This document shows positions 45,461 to 56,565 of a stretch of DNA of 64,000 nt, piece by piece. This DNA comes from Amyloporia xantha (Eukaryota; Basidiomycota; Agaricomycetes; Polyporales; Adustoporiaceae). Each line of letters opens with the position of its first letter. The stretch's first letter is position 1. The DNA lies in NCBI GenBank assembly GCA_036971615.1, contig JAYKKR010000009.1:1484102-1548101 (forward strand), read 5' to 3'. The notes beneath the pieces are model-generated. The model saw nothing but the letters and a program-made list of their open reading frames with translations, did no database searches and was not told the origin of the DNA. Both the position numbers and the translations under genes were made by a program.

Positions 45461-48400
45461 CAGTCATCTAAGTGAGCGTGGGTACACTTCTTTGATATGG
45501 AAGTAAACTCGTGTTTGCAACTTATCTCTTGTTCTAGAGCCCAAACACGACGACGATGTCGTAGTCGATAGAGTGACCGTGACCCTCGCCATACTTACAT
45601 CCTCGCATCGGTATGGCTTCTGCCACTCCCCGGCATTATAACATCTCAATTCATTTCTAAACAAGTCATTTCAAATCCTCGGCCAAGACCTCGCAAGACC
45701 TCAACACAGCTGCCTTAATCTTGCGCAGGCCAGCCAGGGAGACGTCCTGTGAACCGCGACCACCGACGGATGAATGCTGCCCTCTCCCCTGATCTCTCAG
45801 CCAGGCTCTTGGAACGATCGTGCTGTGCCCCTGCAACTGGGGCTTGCTCGCTTCGCTCCAGATTCCTCGATCACAAATAATACATACATATAGCGCGGTA
45901 GTTTTCCTTCCTCAAGCCACTGATTGAGCCCCTCCGTTGGTCCAGAACACCTTGGAATCACATGCTGTCCTTTGTCTATCCTCCGCTGCCCAGAGATTCT
46001 GTCAAGCGGCACCGCGCGCGTCTTTCGCACCGATGGTAGGAGGGTAGGGTCCAGCTTCTCAGAACACGCTCTAGCTCGCGCCGTTCTGAATGTTCTTCGA
46101 CCGTTTCCACGGTCGAGAAAACAACTGGCTTTCGAAGAACCACAGTTGATCTGGCACGCTTATGTGCCTCCAAAGGAACACGTACTCGGGCTATATTGAG
46201 ATCCTTCTTAGCCTCAGCGGCCCGAGCGATGGCATCAGCATACGGCTTCACCAAATCCTCGGCCCTCTGCAGTTGCCGGGACCCTGTGTCCGGGAGGTGC
46301 GAATCGATACACTTCTCTTGATGGCCCCATTCTGCGTGGAGTCTCTTCCTGAGCACCCTGCCATTCTGCAACCTGTGCTGGTCGGTAATCCAAGAGGCCG
46401 GTCCAATATCATACAACTTCCGATGTTGCTGAAAGATTTGTGCGGCAACCCTGATTCTGGTTTCAGCGAAAGAGGGTCAGGAATGGCAATATTCGAGTGC
46501 CGTCAGTCATCATACATGTAAGCAAGAAAGACAGTGTAGCATGATGGAGCATCTACTATGGAGGCATCTTCTAATGGTAGAAGTAGGTGTTTTTGATGTT
46601 CGAAAACCAAATCTTTTTGAACACTAGAAATCTACTCCGAAGTCTGTAGCCGTCTCCTTGGGCCGAGACAGAGATTCTCTACCTCAGTCTACGGAGACAG
46701 TTGCAGAGATTCCTGTAATTCTGGTGGTTCCCGAGAAAATATAGCGATGTGAACAAGCACGGAGCACCACTGGCAGCCTACTAAGGTGCAGTGAGTGGAC
46801 TCGTTCGATCGGGTGATCAGTGGTATAAAGGGATTGATCATTCTTCTCTACCGTACTTACTATGTGTGGAAACTAGCCCTAGCAGCCTCAGGAAGACATC
46901 TTCAAGTATCATGGATGGTCTGGTAGGATTCGTCTTCTTGCTCAGGCCTGGGCCCGGTTGTTCGATCGTTATCTCCAGGTTTGATAAGGCATTGGTGACC
47001 GGTTCAATATCCGAGCTGAATGTCTTGTACAGTGGTAACCTGGTGTTGGTACAGGCTCTGCAATTACGCCGTGGATCCTTAATGCATCCATCTGACAGAC
47101 CCCCTAGAGACAGCCCGAGAGGCCTCGGAAATATTTAAGGACCCCAGGAAAGACGCCGGCAACACTGTGTTCTCCTGCAACTATTCACTCTGATGCAACT
47201 CTCAGGTATACACCCAGACTTACCGTCAATCAGGGCTACGACCCGAGCTAGCACTGATAGCACTGATACTATATCGGTTTCATTGAACAAGGTGGTAACT
47301 ATGACGTTGTCTCCTATCGTGAGTATATTGTTGATAGCCTATGTCTAGATATTCATGACTGGCGACTGACGGCTTGAAGCACGGAGTGGTTCAGTGCGTC
47401 CTGTGGTGAACGAACAAACTCAGGATGCCAGAGCAGTGATAGACAACAAACCTAACGAGGGCTGACCGATCTCAAGTCTACTAACCCGTGTTTCCAGAAC
47501 ATTCAGGTGGCCCTCCGCAATGAATATATCAAGGACACCGCGGTGACCATCCAGAATTTTACCGTTGAATATATCCAAAGCGGAGGAGCATTCATCCACA
47601 ATAAATCTGCTGAGAACCGAGGAGAACCCTATTGGGGAGCCGATAATCAATGTACCCAGGACAGCCCGATGAACCACGGCAGCAGCCAGCCCGAATTCAC
47701 GATGCGATATCTTGTCATTATCCGCTCGTTTATCAACATGTCTACATGTGCAGTAAATCTTCTACAGATCCTGTACCATGACGAGGGATCACAGCTCGCC
47801 AGAGGCTATGCTGTATGCCTCACATCATTGTCCTGTCGTTTGACATGACTTCAGGTTTCCTACATTTATATTTATAGGAAACGCTGCCAGGCAATGGTCA
47901 AACTTCTGACCGTCAAGTAGTGCATCGCGGAACATTGGCATCTCAGGGTTCCCGTGAAAGTGTGCATGTTAGCTTGGCCATCTTCTGTCTCCTGTAAACT
48001 TCAGTGTCGTTCGTAGGGTCGTACGCTACTTATGCCAAAGGCGGGTATAGCACTGTGATTATCAAAATGGCTGATGGGGTATGTGCATATCAAGTATTTA
48101 ACCAACGGGAACTGATCTCTTGTGTTATACCAAGCGACCTGCACTGTGCGGAATGTCGTGCACCAATCTGACGAAGCTCCAATTCAGATCCTCTACGGTG
48201 CTCCGGCACATCTCATACCACAGGACCACGTACGCCCCGACCCGAGACTCATACAACTTAATGGAATAGGTCAATACCAGAGAAGCGGGATCTTCGAACA
48301 TGCTGGATCTAGTCGATGTGTGACAACTGCTGGGATCGTGTGGACATAGGCATATCTAAGACATGGCTTGTCTTCTTGGTATTGTTATGCTGCACGCTAG

Positions 48401-48635
48401 CCCGTGTCAGATACATCGCAGTAGACATCTGAATCATGCATCTTGCTTTGTACGTGACAATTGATCTATCGCGGTTTCCCCTGAACCAAGGGTGAACTCA
48501 TGGCAAGAAGAGAAAGCGTGGAACTTCTCGTTGGTCGCTTTCGGTGTGTCATCATCCTCTACTGCCGGGCCCAGTGAAAGCTTTCAGCGCCCTATCTGTG
48601 TGCGCCTTACTCTCCTTGCACGCCTCGCTGTAGGC
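45461..48635. other. Long stretch without a recognised gene
   Basis: Frames of up to 146 codons occur on both strands (for example minus 46416-45976, helical and charged). None matches a family I know, and frames do not chain through convincing introns. Confidence 0.3.
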
Positions 48636-49169
48636 TCATCGCGCTAGAGCCCAGAAGCCGATCTTGACCATCGCGCATTCCACGATTTCCCGGCCACCAC
48701 GGTTGATGTCCGCCTTGAAGTCTGGCACCGCTGCAGAGAGTTGTTGCTCTTGAACATCAGAGAGCGTGCTGGTGACCCACTGGATGGATGGCTTTGCCTT
48801 CTTAGTTGCCCCGTCGCCGTCCTCCGGCCGAAAAATGAGCTCCGTGACTTGCCCCGCCGCCGGGCTCGTCTTGCACAACGTGCAGTTGATTGGGTGAGGC
48901 GCATGGAAGAGCTCAAAGTCCTTACCGGGTGCGCGTCGGAAATGATCCTTCCAGTCTTCCCAGAATATCCTGTCCACGGGGAGGTTCGTTCGCCGAGCAC
49001 GGAACACCGGAAATAGAAGATCACAAAGTGACACGCCTGCAACACGCCTGTGATCACTGGACCCTGGTGCCCGCAGGCGCTTGATGGGCGACCGCCATCG
49101 TGGCTGAGTGCTGGCGCACCGGTGATCGGGATGTATCGAGGCGTCTCGCTCATCCGCTGCAATGTACAT
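48636..49169 (-). CDS. Possible gene of unknown function (177 codons, minus)
   Basis: A minus-strand frame of 177 codons from an ATG at 49169 ends at TGA 48636. Its second half looks protein-like (FWEDWKDHFRRAPGKDFELF, NCTLCKTS with a CxxC, then EIVECAMVKIGFWALAR at the end). In the first half, the neighbouring frame starting MSETPRYIPITGAPALSHDG also looks natural. The true gene may therefore use one frame first and the other later, joined by an intron or broken by a frameshift. I recognise no family. The location is GC-richer than the surroundings, which raises the risk of a chance open frame. Confidence 0.35.
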   Translation of the reverse strand: MYIAADERDASIHPDHRCASTQPRWRSPIKRLRAPGSSDHRRVAGVSLCDLLFPVFRARRTNLPVDRIFWEDWKDHFRRAPGKDFELFHAPHPINCTLCKTSPAAGQVTELIFRPEDGDGATKKAKPSIQWVTSTLSDVQEQQLSAAVPDFKADINRGGREIVECAMVKIGFWALAR

Positions 49170-49833
49170 AGTACCTGAATTTATTGTGACTGGCTCCCCG
49201 GTGTAGGTGCTAGAACGGTCTACTTGGCCTATGTCTTGTCAGTATCATATACGGTGGTATCCGAGCTCTTGGCTTAGAGCGGACGGCGTCGCTGTAGGAT
49301 AGCGCCCCTCGCACCGTTGAGCACCAGTCACCAGTGGGTCGGTGCGCGTTCCCTCCGCCTCTCTCCACCCTACGCCGACCACGCCACACGCTTTGAGCTA
49401 CCTGATTAAAGGGATGTGGCCCTTGGCCTCACATCACTGTCACACCGCCAGGCACGGTTCGCGAACGTGTTCGCCGAACGCGTTAGGCGAACCAGACTCC
49501 CCGCCGATAGGACATTCTCAGTCTTCCGAACGGAAACCATCTGCGTCGATGCAAATCGTCCGCCCGATCCTAGGCGAATAGCGACGCGTCTTCATGAGGT
49601 GATTTTTCCGAAGGGCAACACTCGTTGCGCGCGGCGAACGCTGGCTATCGGGGATCTGACAACAGAGGAAACATATAATTAGCCAAAGTTTGAGTGATAT
49701 TCTCAAAAAACTATCCTTGAAGAATGCCTTTCAGCGAGCATTTTGCGCAAAATAGGACTATGCCGACTTCAAATTGTGTAAGATCATCTAAAGTAAGACA
49801 GTTTCTATCTATCAGTTCATTGAAAAGCCAGAA
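49170..49833. other. No supported gene
   Basis: Short frames only; intergenic between two minus-strand gene candidates. The left part should contain the promoter of the 48.6-49.2 kb candidate. Confidence 0.35.
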
Positions 49834-50459
49834 TCATTTGCCACCTATGCGAATTGTCAGCCACAGCTCACAAACCTCTCGAACAACGATAGGAGGACAT
49901 ACCGTAGCTTGCGTGCTGCATACGCAGCTGTACGATTCGCCCCATGTCCAGATCGAAAAACTCGTCCAGGCGGACCGGCTTATCCTCTCTCGCCATCTGA
50001 GTCTCCCATTCGTGAAACTCCCTATATAACACATACTCTCCAGCTGTCTGGACCCATATAAAACAAGATTTGATCCTCATGGTTTCGTGCTCCGGATTGC
50101 GGAGCAGAGGTAGTACGAAGGGGTCGATGTTGGCAAGTGGATGAGCGGGAACCGGGACACCTGTGCCGAGGAAATTCACCGGCGCCCAACACCCCACTTT
50201 CATCTACTATAGAATCAGCACACTACAATGTCGAAGCAGTGGAACATCAACTCACGTTCTTTTCGGGCCATAGATACCGTCCGACAACTGCCCCAGCGCC
50301 GCAAAGGGGTGCAGCCCAGAAGCCATTTTGATCGGCTTTCGTCACAAAACAAGGGCGAGCCTTGTGTTGATAGCCCCCGCCGGATGCATAAGCAAAGGAT
50401 TTGTTGCGGATGATGAGCTTTACAATGGCGAAATCGAATGAGCGCGGAGTGATCGACAT
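49834..50459 (-). CDS. Unknown protein, intact three-exon model (171 aa)
   Basis: Exons (minus): 50459-50256, 50203-49903 and 49844-49834. The introns have consensus ends (GTGAGT..GTAG, 52 nt; GTATGT..CATAG, 58 nt) and compatible phases, and total coding length is 516 nt, 171 residues plus TGA. The protein starts MSITPRSFDFAIVKLIIRNK, then has GFWAAPLCGAGAVVGRYLW, VNFLGTGVPVPAHPLANIDP and FVLPLLRNPEHE. I recognise no domain. The last exon supplies only three codons and the stop, so the end could differ if splicing is different. The clean structure makes it one of the few genes here that look alive. Confidence 0.55.
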
Positions 50460-52774
50460 GTTCGAGAATAAGAGCAAGATGGCGATGGAGGAAAGAAGGG
50501 GACTTGGGTTATGGCGACGAGGCACAAGTGGCTAGAGATCAAAGTAGTTGACGAATGAACTAGCTGACGAACGAACTAGCGTCAAGCGTGCGTTGCCTCA
50601 TACAGCCAAAAGATTCGATGATAGTGCACTCATCCTGCTACAGAAGTGGCAGTATGAGATATTTTTCCATGATTCCATGAACAGGACAGCGAGCATGCTG
50701 GTGGATAGAGCCTTGCATCTCGGCAGTGGAGGAAAACGCCAGTCCCCTACTCAATTGAAGCACGTACATGTATCGCAATATGGCATGCATAATGGAATGG
50801 TACATTCGACCAACAAAGACAACATAGGATATCGTACAGCAAATTTTGAGACGACAGTGCTCCCTTCAAGCAACAGAGCCTTCTAGGCTAAAATCTTCCT
50901 AAAACGCTAGCACAGAAATACCCGTCAGGTTTATGGAGAACATAAGGAAGAACCAATGACGAATGTGATTGTGTACTCACTGTGTTACTCTTGATGCGTC
51001 AACGCACGGAGGTCCTCTTCTTGAAGTCGACCAAAACTCAAGTACCTCACGTTTACTCTTTCGCAATGACAGGAGCTTTAGAGATCTAAACGCGCATGCT
51101 TGTATGAACAAGACTCTCTTCCACTTTACAGAAGTCGGGTGCTCTCCTGTGGATAAATTTCAAGTGTCCGGGGAGGACGATCACGAAGAGAGATAGTAGG
51201 AAAATGATGTACTTATCGAATTCCCATTCTGGATATATCTCATGCCAGCCCAGAGGGAGGAGGATACGACATGCTTGGTGTACCACCGTCGCACATAAAT
51301 GTAGGGTGTTAGTAATGCCTAACGAGGGTTCCTTTGACGACATAGTCAAAAGCATTTTAGACCTTTGACAAGCTCGGCCAAGACTGCAAGGAATGATCGG
51401 CATTCTCCAGTGACACGCACGTGCGGAATTGAACGCACACAATTTGAGTCCTTCGTTTAAGAACATCGACGGAATGTAGGGAAGAAGTTCCGACTCAAAG
51501 GATATCGATCTCAGGCGCACTATGAAAGAATGAACTAGGCGCTAGAGCGTATTTTGGCCAGGGGATCGTACAGTCTGTTCATCCGGCCCGATTATCCACG
51601 TGACTACTCAATCTTTGGTTGGCAGAATATTCCGACATATGATATGATATTAATATCAGTCTCCATCGTTGTGCTATATCAAGCTGCAGAACTCGAATTC
51701 GGACCAGGACGAATTCTTGCACGAATATATGGTTATTACAGGAGCCTAGCCTTTGGAAGTTGCCTATACAGAGCGAGGTAGCCGTATCTAATGCGACTCG
51801 GATGTCTCTATCAATGGTTCGTCTCGCTATACTTCGCCGCTATCCAAGTATGGCTTGCATGTAATTGATAATCATCTAATCTCTGCTGCAAAGCTTCGTA
51901 CTTTGTAGAATAACCAGGTGAAATTAAGCAAGAAACATTGTTACTAGTAAAAGGACACTTACTGAACGCTTAATAGTTCGTCGCTGTCCCTTCAATGCTG
52001 TGCGACTATAAGACAATACAGAGATCATGCTCTGCACAATGCATACAAGGTCAGCCTGTCCACTCTTGTGCTGCCATTCTTTCCAAACCACTACTCAATA
52101 CAGACCTTTGCAGTCTGGTTATGCAGTCCATTAAACCGAGACAGTGTCTCATAGTTAATGGGAAATTCATTGGTTTCAGCAAGCAGGGCATGTATTTTGT
52201 CCACATATGCTTCAAGGAAGCTATATAAATGGTCCGGCGTGTACGAGGACTGAGATATTTTCTGAATATAGTGTAGCAATTAGTGCAACATTGCAAGTTG
52301 ACCAGAACAAAATCAATCACAGTTCATGGGTAGTAAACAACATTTCTTCAAATCTGAGTTTCCATGGCCGACGCCTTCTGTACGGAGTACTTGGTGCTGC
52401 AGCCATATGTGGTTGTGATGAGATGCAATTGGCTGTGACGGCAGCTGTGAGTAGCAGTGTCTCAGGAGTAGATTTATGCGAATTTGGTGTCCTTGACTGC
52501 CTACTCTGAGTTTCCTGGCTCCGCCGACTGCATATGGATGGCGAAGAACAGTCAATAAATGGGTGAATATTGGTGTCGACATTTTCGGTATACCCATAGT
52601 GATGAAGAGCATCGTGCATGCCAGTTGTTTCGGGTCCCGCGCACCCGACCGATGAAGATGAGTTACTGATCCTGAACTGATGATAGAAGTAGAGTGATCA
52701 AACATAGTTTAGAGGGGTTACCGTCAACAAACAGTCAAGATGGCAGCCAGGATCAGCATTCGAAATGAGCGCTT
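50460..52774. other. Long stretch without a recognised gene
   Basis: Contains a 112-codon plus frame (50548-50886) and a 144-codon minus frame (51520-51086), neither recognised. 51.9-52.6 kb is AT-rich and resembles the KDZ region in composition. A minus-strand frame there (52279-52091, with LYSFLEAYVDKIHALLAETN) looks protein-like and might be a transposase remnant, but I cannot name it. Confidence 0.3.
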
Positions 52775-53159
52775 TTGAGGGCGTCGCCGCTCGAATTCGC
52801 ATCTATCTCATGTCTAAGCTGCCAAATGTTAGCTAAAACTCAGTGTACTCGTCGAAATAATTTGTATCAATCACTACCGTTGTTTATTTCTTGTTCTCGA
52901 CAAAAGCGCGTCCGCTCAACATATGATTTCAAAGTTCATCCAGCCACTGAACGCCTACTCGCTATAGGCCGAGCTGGCTGCTCTACCAGCAGAAAGTACG
53001 TCAGGACAGCGAATCCGTTCGGGTCGCCAGCCAACGTGTACTGCCGGACAATACTTGCCCGTGCACCTGAAGGTTCGAAAGGGCTTGACAGCGTACTCGC
53101 GGCTTTTTTATGTGAGTATGCAAGAATACAGACCTATATATGTATGTCATACAAGTCAC

Positions 53160-53530
53160 CTCATCATCTTGACGACATAACTCAGGCCGGACGGACGACC
53201 CAAACGGCGTTTGCGCGCTACCTTCGTTCCTGTGGCGAACGCTTCCCCTTCACGCCCGAGCTGTGGCTACGCGCGCTGACGGCTCCATCCCGACCTGCTC
53301 ACAGTTTATTCGACGTTTGAAGGCACTGTTTCCCGACGACTTTGCCGACCATAGTCTGCGCTCGGGTGGAGCGACGGCACTAGCTGAGGCCGGTGCGAAC
53401 CGGATCTCATTCAAACTGCAAGCCGTTGATCGTCCGAGGGCTTTCGTGCATACATTCGCGAGTATATCCCGTCTTACTCGCCACGCTGCTATTCATGCGC
53501 GACGACGCCACGACTTGTGCTGCAATGACA
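53160..53530 (+). pseudogene. Tyrosine recombinase (Crypton-like) pseudogene, C-terminal domain
   Basis: Plus-strand pieces in adjacent frames match the C-terminal half of tyrosine recombinases found in agaricomycete Crypton-type elements. These are FARYLRSCGERFPFTPELWL, then in the next frame RADGSIPTCSQFIRRL, FPDDFADHSLRSGGATALAE and AGANRI. Further on, in another frame, are SSEGFRAYIREY and LLATLLFMRDDATTCAAMTP followed by TAG. HSLRSGG corresponds to the conserved HxxR box and the tyrosine in AYIREY to the likely catalytic residue. At least three frame changes make it inactive. The N-terminal half is not clearly readable. Confidence 0.65.
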
Positions 53531-53740
53531 CCTGCCGTATAGTCTCGATTTGGCCTCCACTCCGTTTCTTTTCACCTCTCTGTGTCCACCTCTCTTACTG
53601 TAACAACTGCCAGCTCCCTCTTTCGCATCCCCATCTCTTGACTCACAAAACATACACGCCTTTTAAATCATATCTTGCTTTTTCACATTACATTTTTTTC
53701 TTTTATTTGCGTTTTGATTACCCTATAGCCGTCTGCGCTC
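53531..53740 (+). other. Pyrimidine-rich tract after the recombinase remnant
   Basis: This segment is strongly C/T-rich on the plus strand. It is either the element's 3' untranslated region or promoter-like DNA for the small frame that follows (53747-53956), which I do not recognise. Confidence 0.35.
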
Positions 53741-53956
53741 GATATAATGGATTTCGGGTGCTGCGCATCGCTACCTTCCAGTATGCGTAAGGTTAGATGG
53801 TTAGATGGGTCTAAAGCCCTTCTATACAAGGCTAAACGGGGCAGGCCGCCTCCCTCACGGCACAGCGAACCCAGCCGTGTCGGGTACACGTGGCATCGTC
53901 ACGCCTGGTGGTCCGGACTTTCCCGCCGCTGGTCTCCCCTAGTTCTATATGTATGA

Positions 53957-55552
53957 CAACGTTTGTCTGCCTTCAATCTAGTACGAGGCCATACTGACGA
54001 CATCTATTCTGCTCCTCATATACTATTCTGTTTTCTGAGATGCTATACCTTGCAAGTAATTGCCAAAGGATTGACAGAAGCGACGTCCGGATGGCCTCAT
54101 CCATCAACCAACGAAGGTCGAAAACATCATCCCTCTGACATACTCAGGAGAAATGGATTCTTTTCAAACAATGCCTACGCACCTTATTAGTAGGACTAGG
54201 CTACCCTCAATATTCTGTCATTTCCGAAGCATGATACGCCCGTCCTGCAGACGATATATCACTTCCTCCAGTACAACGGTGCGTCTTATCTTCCTGTTTA
54301 TATGCAGTCTATCTCTTGCAGAAAATCCTGTCTGGAGCGGACTTGAGGATGGTTTGACCGCGGATAGAAGCCCGGACCGTCTTTCTTGTAATATCCGCAT
54401 ATCAATGAGATAGCAACTTGTTGAGGTTCAAACTGTGCTCTGTAACAGTAATCAACGGAAGCCAACTGATATTATTCATAACAGAATTCATCACTAAGAG
54501 AGGTCATGTTCCCAATGGTTATTGGTAGTCAGTGTGTTCCATTTACTCTGTATAAAACGTGCGATGCGCTGATTTCGACTTTTTGTTGCGTGTTTAGAGG
54601 ACATTCGCAGAAGATGCAAACAATATACGCATAGCAGTACGATTTGGGTAGGTCAAAAGCCAGTGTTTTTCGGAGTCTGGCAGCCAATCTTACTTCTATT
54701 ATACAGCTATGTGCTGTCGGTATTGAGACCTCTACAGAGATTGTGACTTGTCCTCCCTAAGAATTTTTTATCCGTACTAACCGTCAAGGCAAGAGTCCAT
54801 AAAAGTAGCCCAATATATCTGTAGCATGGCGAGTAACAAAGACTCGCATTTTGATTCGAAGCTTCTGGTTGGAAATTGACTGGCTCGAATTGTCGAGACC
54901 TCATCGGCAAGACTAATTTCTGACTAGAAACCGATCTCCAAGTTGCTTCCACTTCAAATTGGTCAGCAAATTTCGACTGATTTTCCTTGGACATACTTAC
55001 ATATATGCTATTTCCGATATCAAGATGCGATTACGTGGGGAAAAGTCAGCGCTCACGGCGTTGATACCTCAACTATCATGATGATAATGTGGCTCAAAAG
55101 GGTTTGTTGAGCAGGCGATGAAATCGGTTAAGTCAGATTCAAGCTTGGTGAAAGAGCACGCAATCTGCATCACTGTAATCTCGCTTTCCAAGGAACATGC
55201 CATCGTCAATGACGGTAGACTGTTCTCCATGACTTATCTTTGGAGACACGGCATAAAAATGAGTTTGTAACGTACGTTTTTAGTTATGGGCTAGATTTTC
55301 TGCGTAAGACCGAATAATCTTGAACAAAGTGTAGTCACCTAGGAGGACGGTGATTGATTCATAAACTTATAGTTACCTATAACTATTCGACATGAGGGAC
55401 ATATCAGAGATCAGCCTGATCCTGGAGTCTGACGTCAATGAAACAGAAAATCTCAGAAAGTGGACTAACAAAAAGGTCCTTCTAATGAGCGTACCGGCTC
55501 GTACGCCATACGAACCTGAATATCTGTCGAGATAAATATATCAGTATGATAC
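53957..55552. other. No supported gene
   Basis: AT-rich; frames below 100 codons and unrecognised. Confidence 0.4.
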
Positions 55553-56565
55553 ATGCAGAGTTATCTAAGGGAATTATACATACCTCCATCTACTTTAACG
55601 TCTTTTACACCACGTTCTTCCCTCTCTTCCTCTTCTATCTGCCTCAATGCCAATTCGCACTCAGCCTTGTATGTGGGCGAACACATACTGAACATGCTTG
55701 ACGTCTTCTTGCCAGCGACCACCACCGAACCCCTCGCAGATCATGCTGGGATATCTCAGCGGATAGTCTTTCGATCCACCCATATCCATGTGGTTATCGA
55801 TGAGTTGAACGTATTCATTGAGCGCGTTTCCTGATGAAGCAGAGCGTTCATGCGGTGCGTTCAGGTGAGAGACCAAATCTGTGCTCGCACCGTCTCTCTT
55901 GTGACGGTAAAGGATGGCGTCATCGCGCTGGGCAGCAGGCGACCATCGGGAAATGGTATTATCGAAGCAAAACACGGTTTCTCGAGTATTGTTTCCTGCT
56001 CGCTTTCTTCACCGGCGGGGTTTGCAGGGGATTGATCAACTCTGACACCATAGATTTGTCGCCAACACTGATCGCATACTCTCGAGTGTACAACTGGAGA
56101 TGTCGGTGAATCATAAAATGATAGAGAAATGCCTCGCGGAGGATGGATGAAGTCGAGATTCCTAGCGTCAAGAAGCGCCTTAATACGGCTCGTACAGCGT
56201 CCGCAGAAGATGCCGCCGCATTTCCGACAATGCTAAATCAAGACGAGAACAAAACACTGTCACCTCTATCACATCCAGAGCATATATAGCATCAGCGATT
56301 CACATGTTTGCGCTCTCTTATAGTGAATTTTCTTCGACAAAGGAACGTATCGCAATACATAGCGCCCACATTAGACTGATGTCCCATTAATCACGACTAT
56401 TTTCCTCAGATCCGCTGGAAGACTCACCTTCCATGGAGAGGAGTAGAAAATCCTGCGACCGCTCACGATATGTTGACCATTCAAGTTATAGCCCTTGCGT
56501 GGAGATACGGTGTGCCCACATCCTCCACATCTGAGAAATAGTTGATGTAGACACACACTTGACAA
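55553..56565 (-). pseudogene. FYVE-type zinc-finger protein, frameshifted
   Basis: FYVE fingers bind phosphatidylinositol 3-phosphate on endosomes. Minus-strand exons: up to 56428 (ends SSPWK), 56375-56304 (SNVGAMYCDTFLC..RERKH) and 56232 onward, joined by GTGAGT..CATCAG and GTGAAT..TTTAG introns in phase 0. Together they give the signature RKHHCRKCGGIFCGRC. It continues with DARNLDFIHPPRG, YDSPTSPVVHSRVCDQCW and RQIYG, a typical agaricomycete FYVE protein. The first Cys pair is irregular (CDTFLC). Near 55862 the frame runs into TGA while the neighbouring frame goes on (NAPHERSASSG, DYPLRYPSMICEGFGGGRW). A second shift near 55660 leads to CELALRQIEEEEREERG. Both later pieces match the expected C-terminus, so the gene is whole but has two frame lesions. 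Confidence 0.7.
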
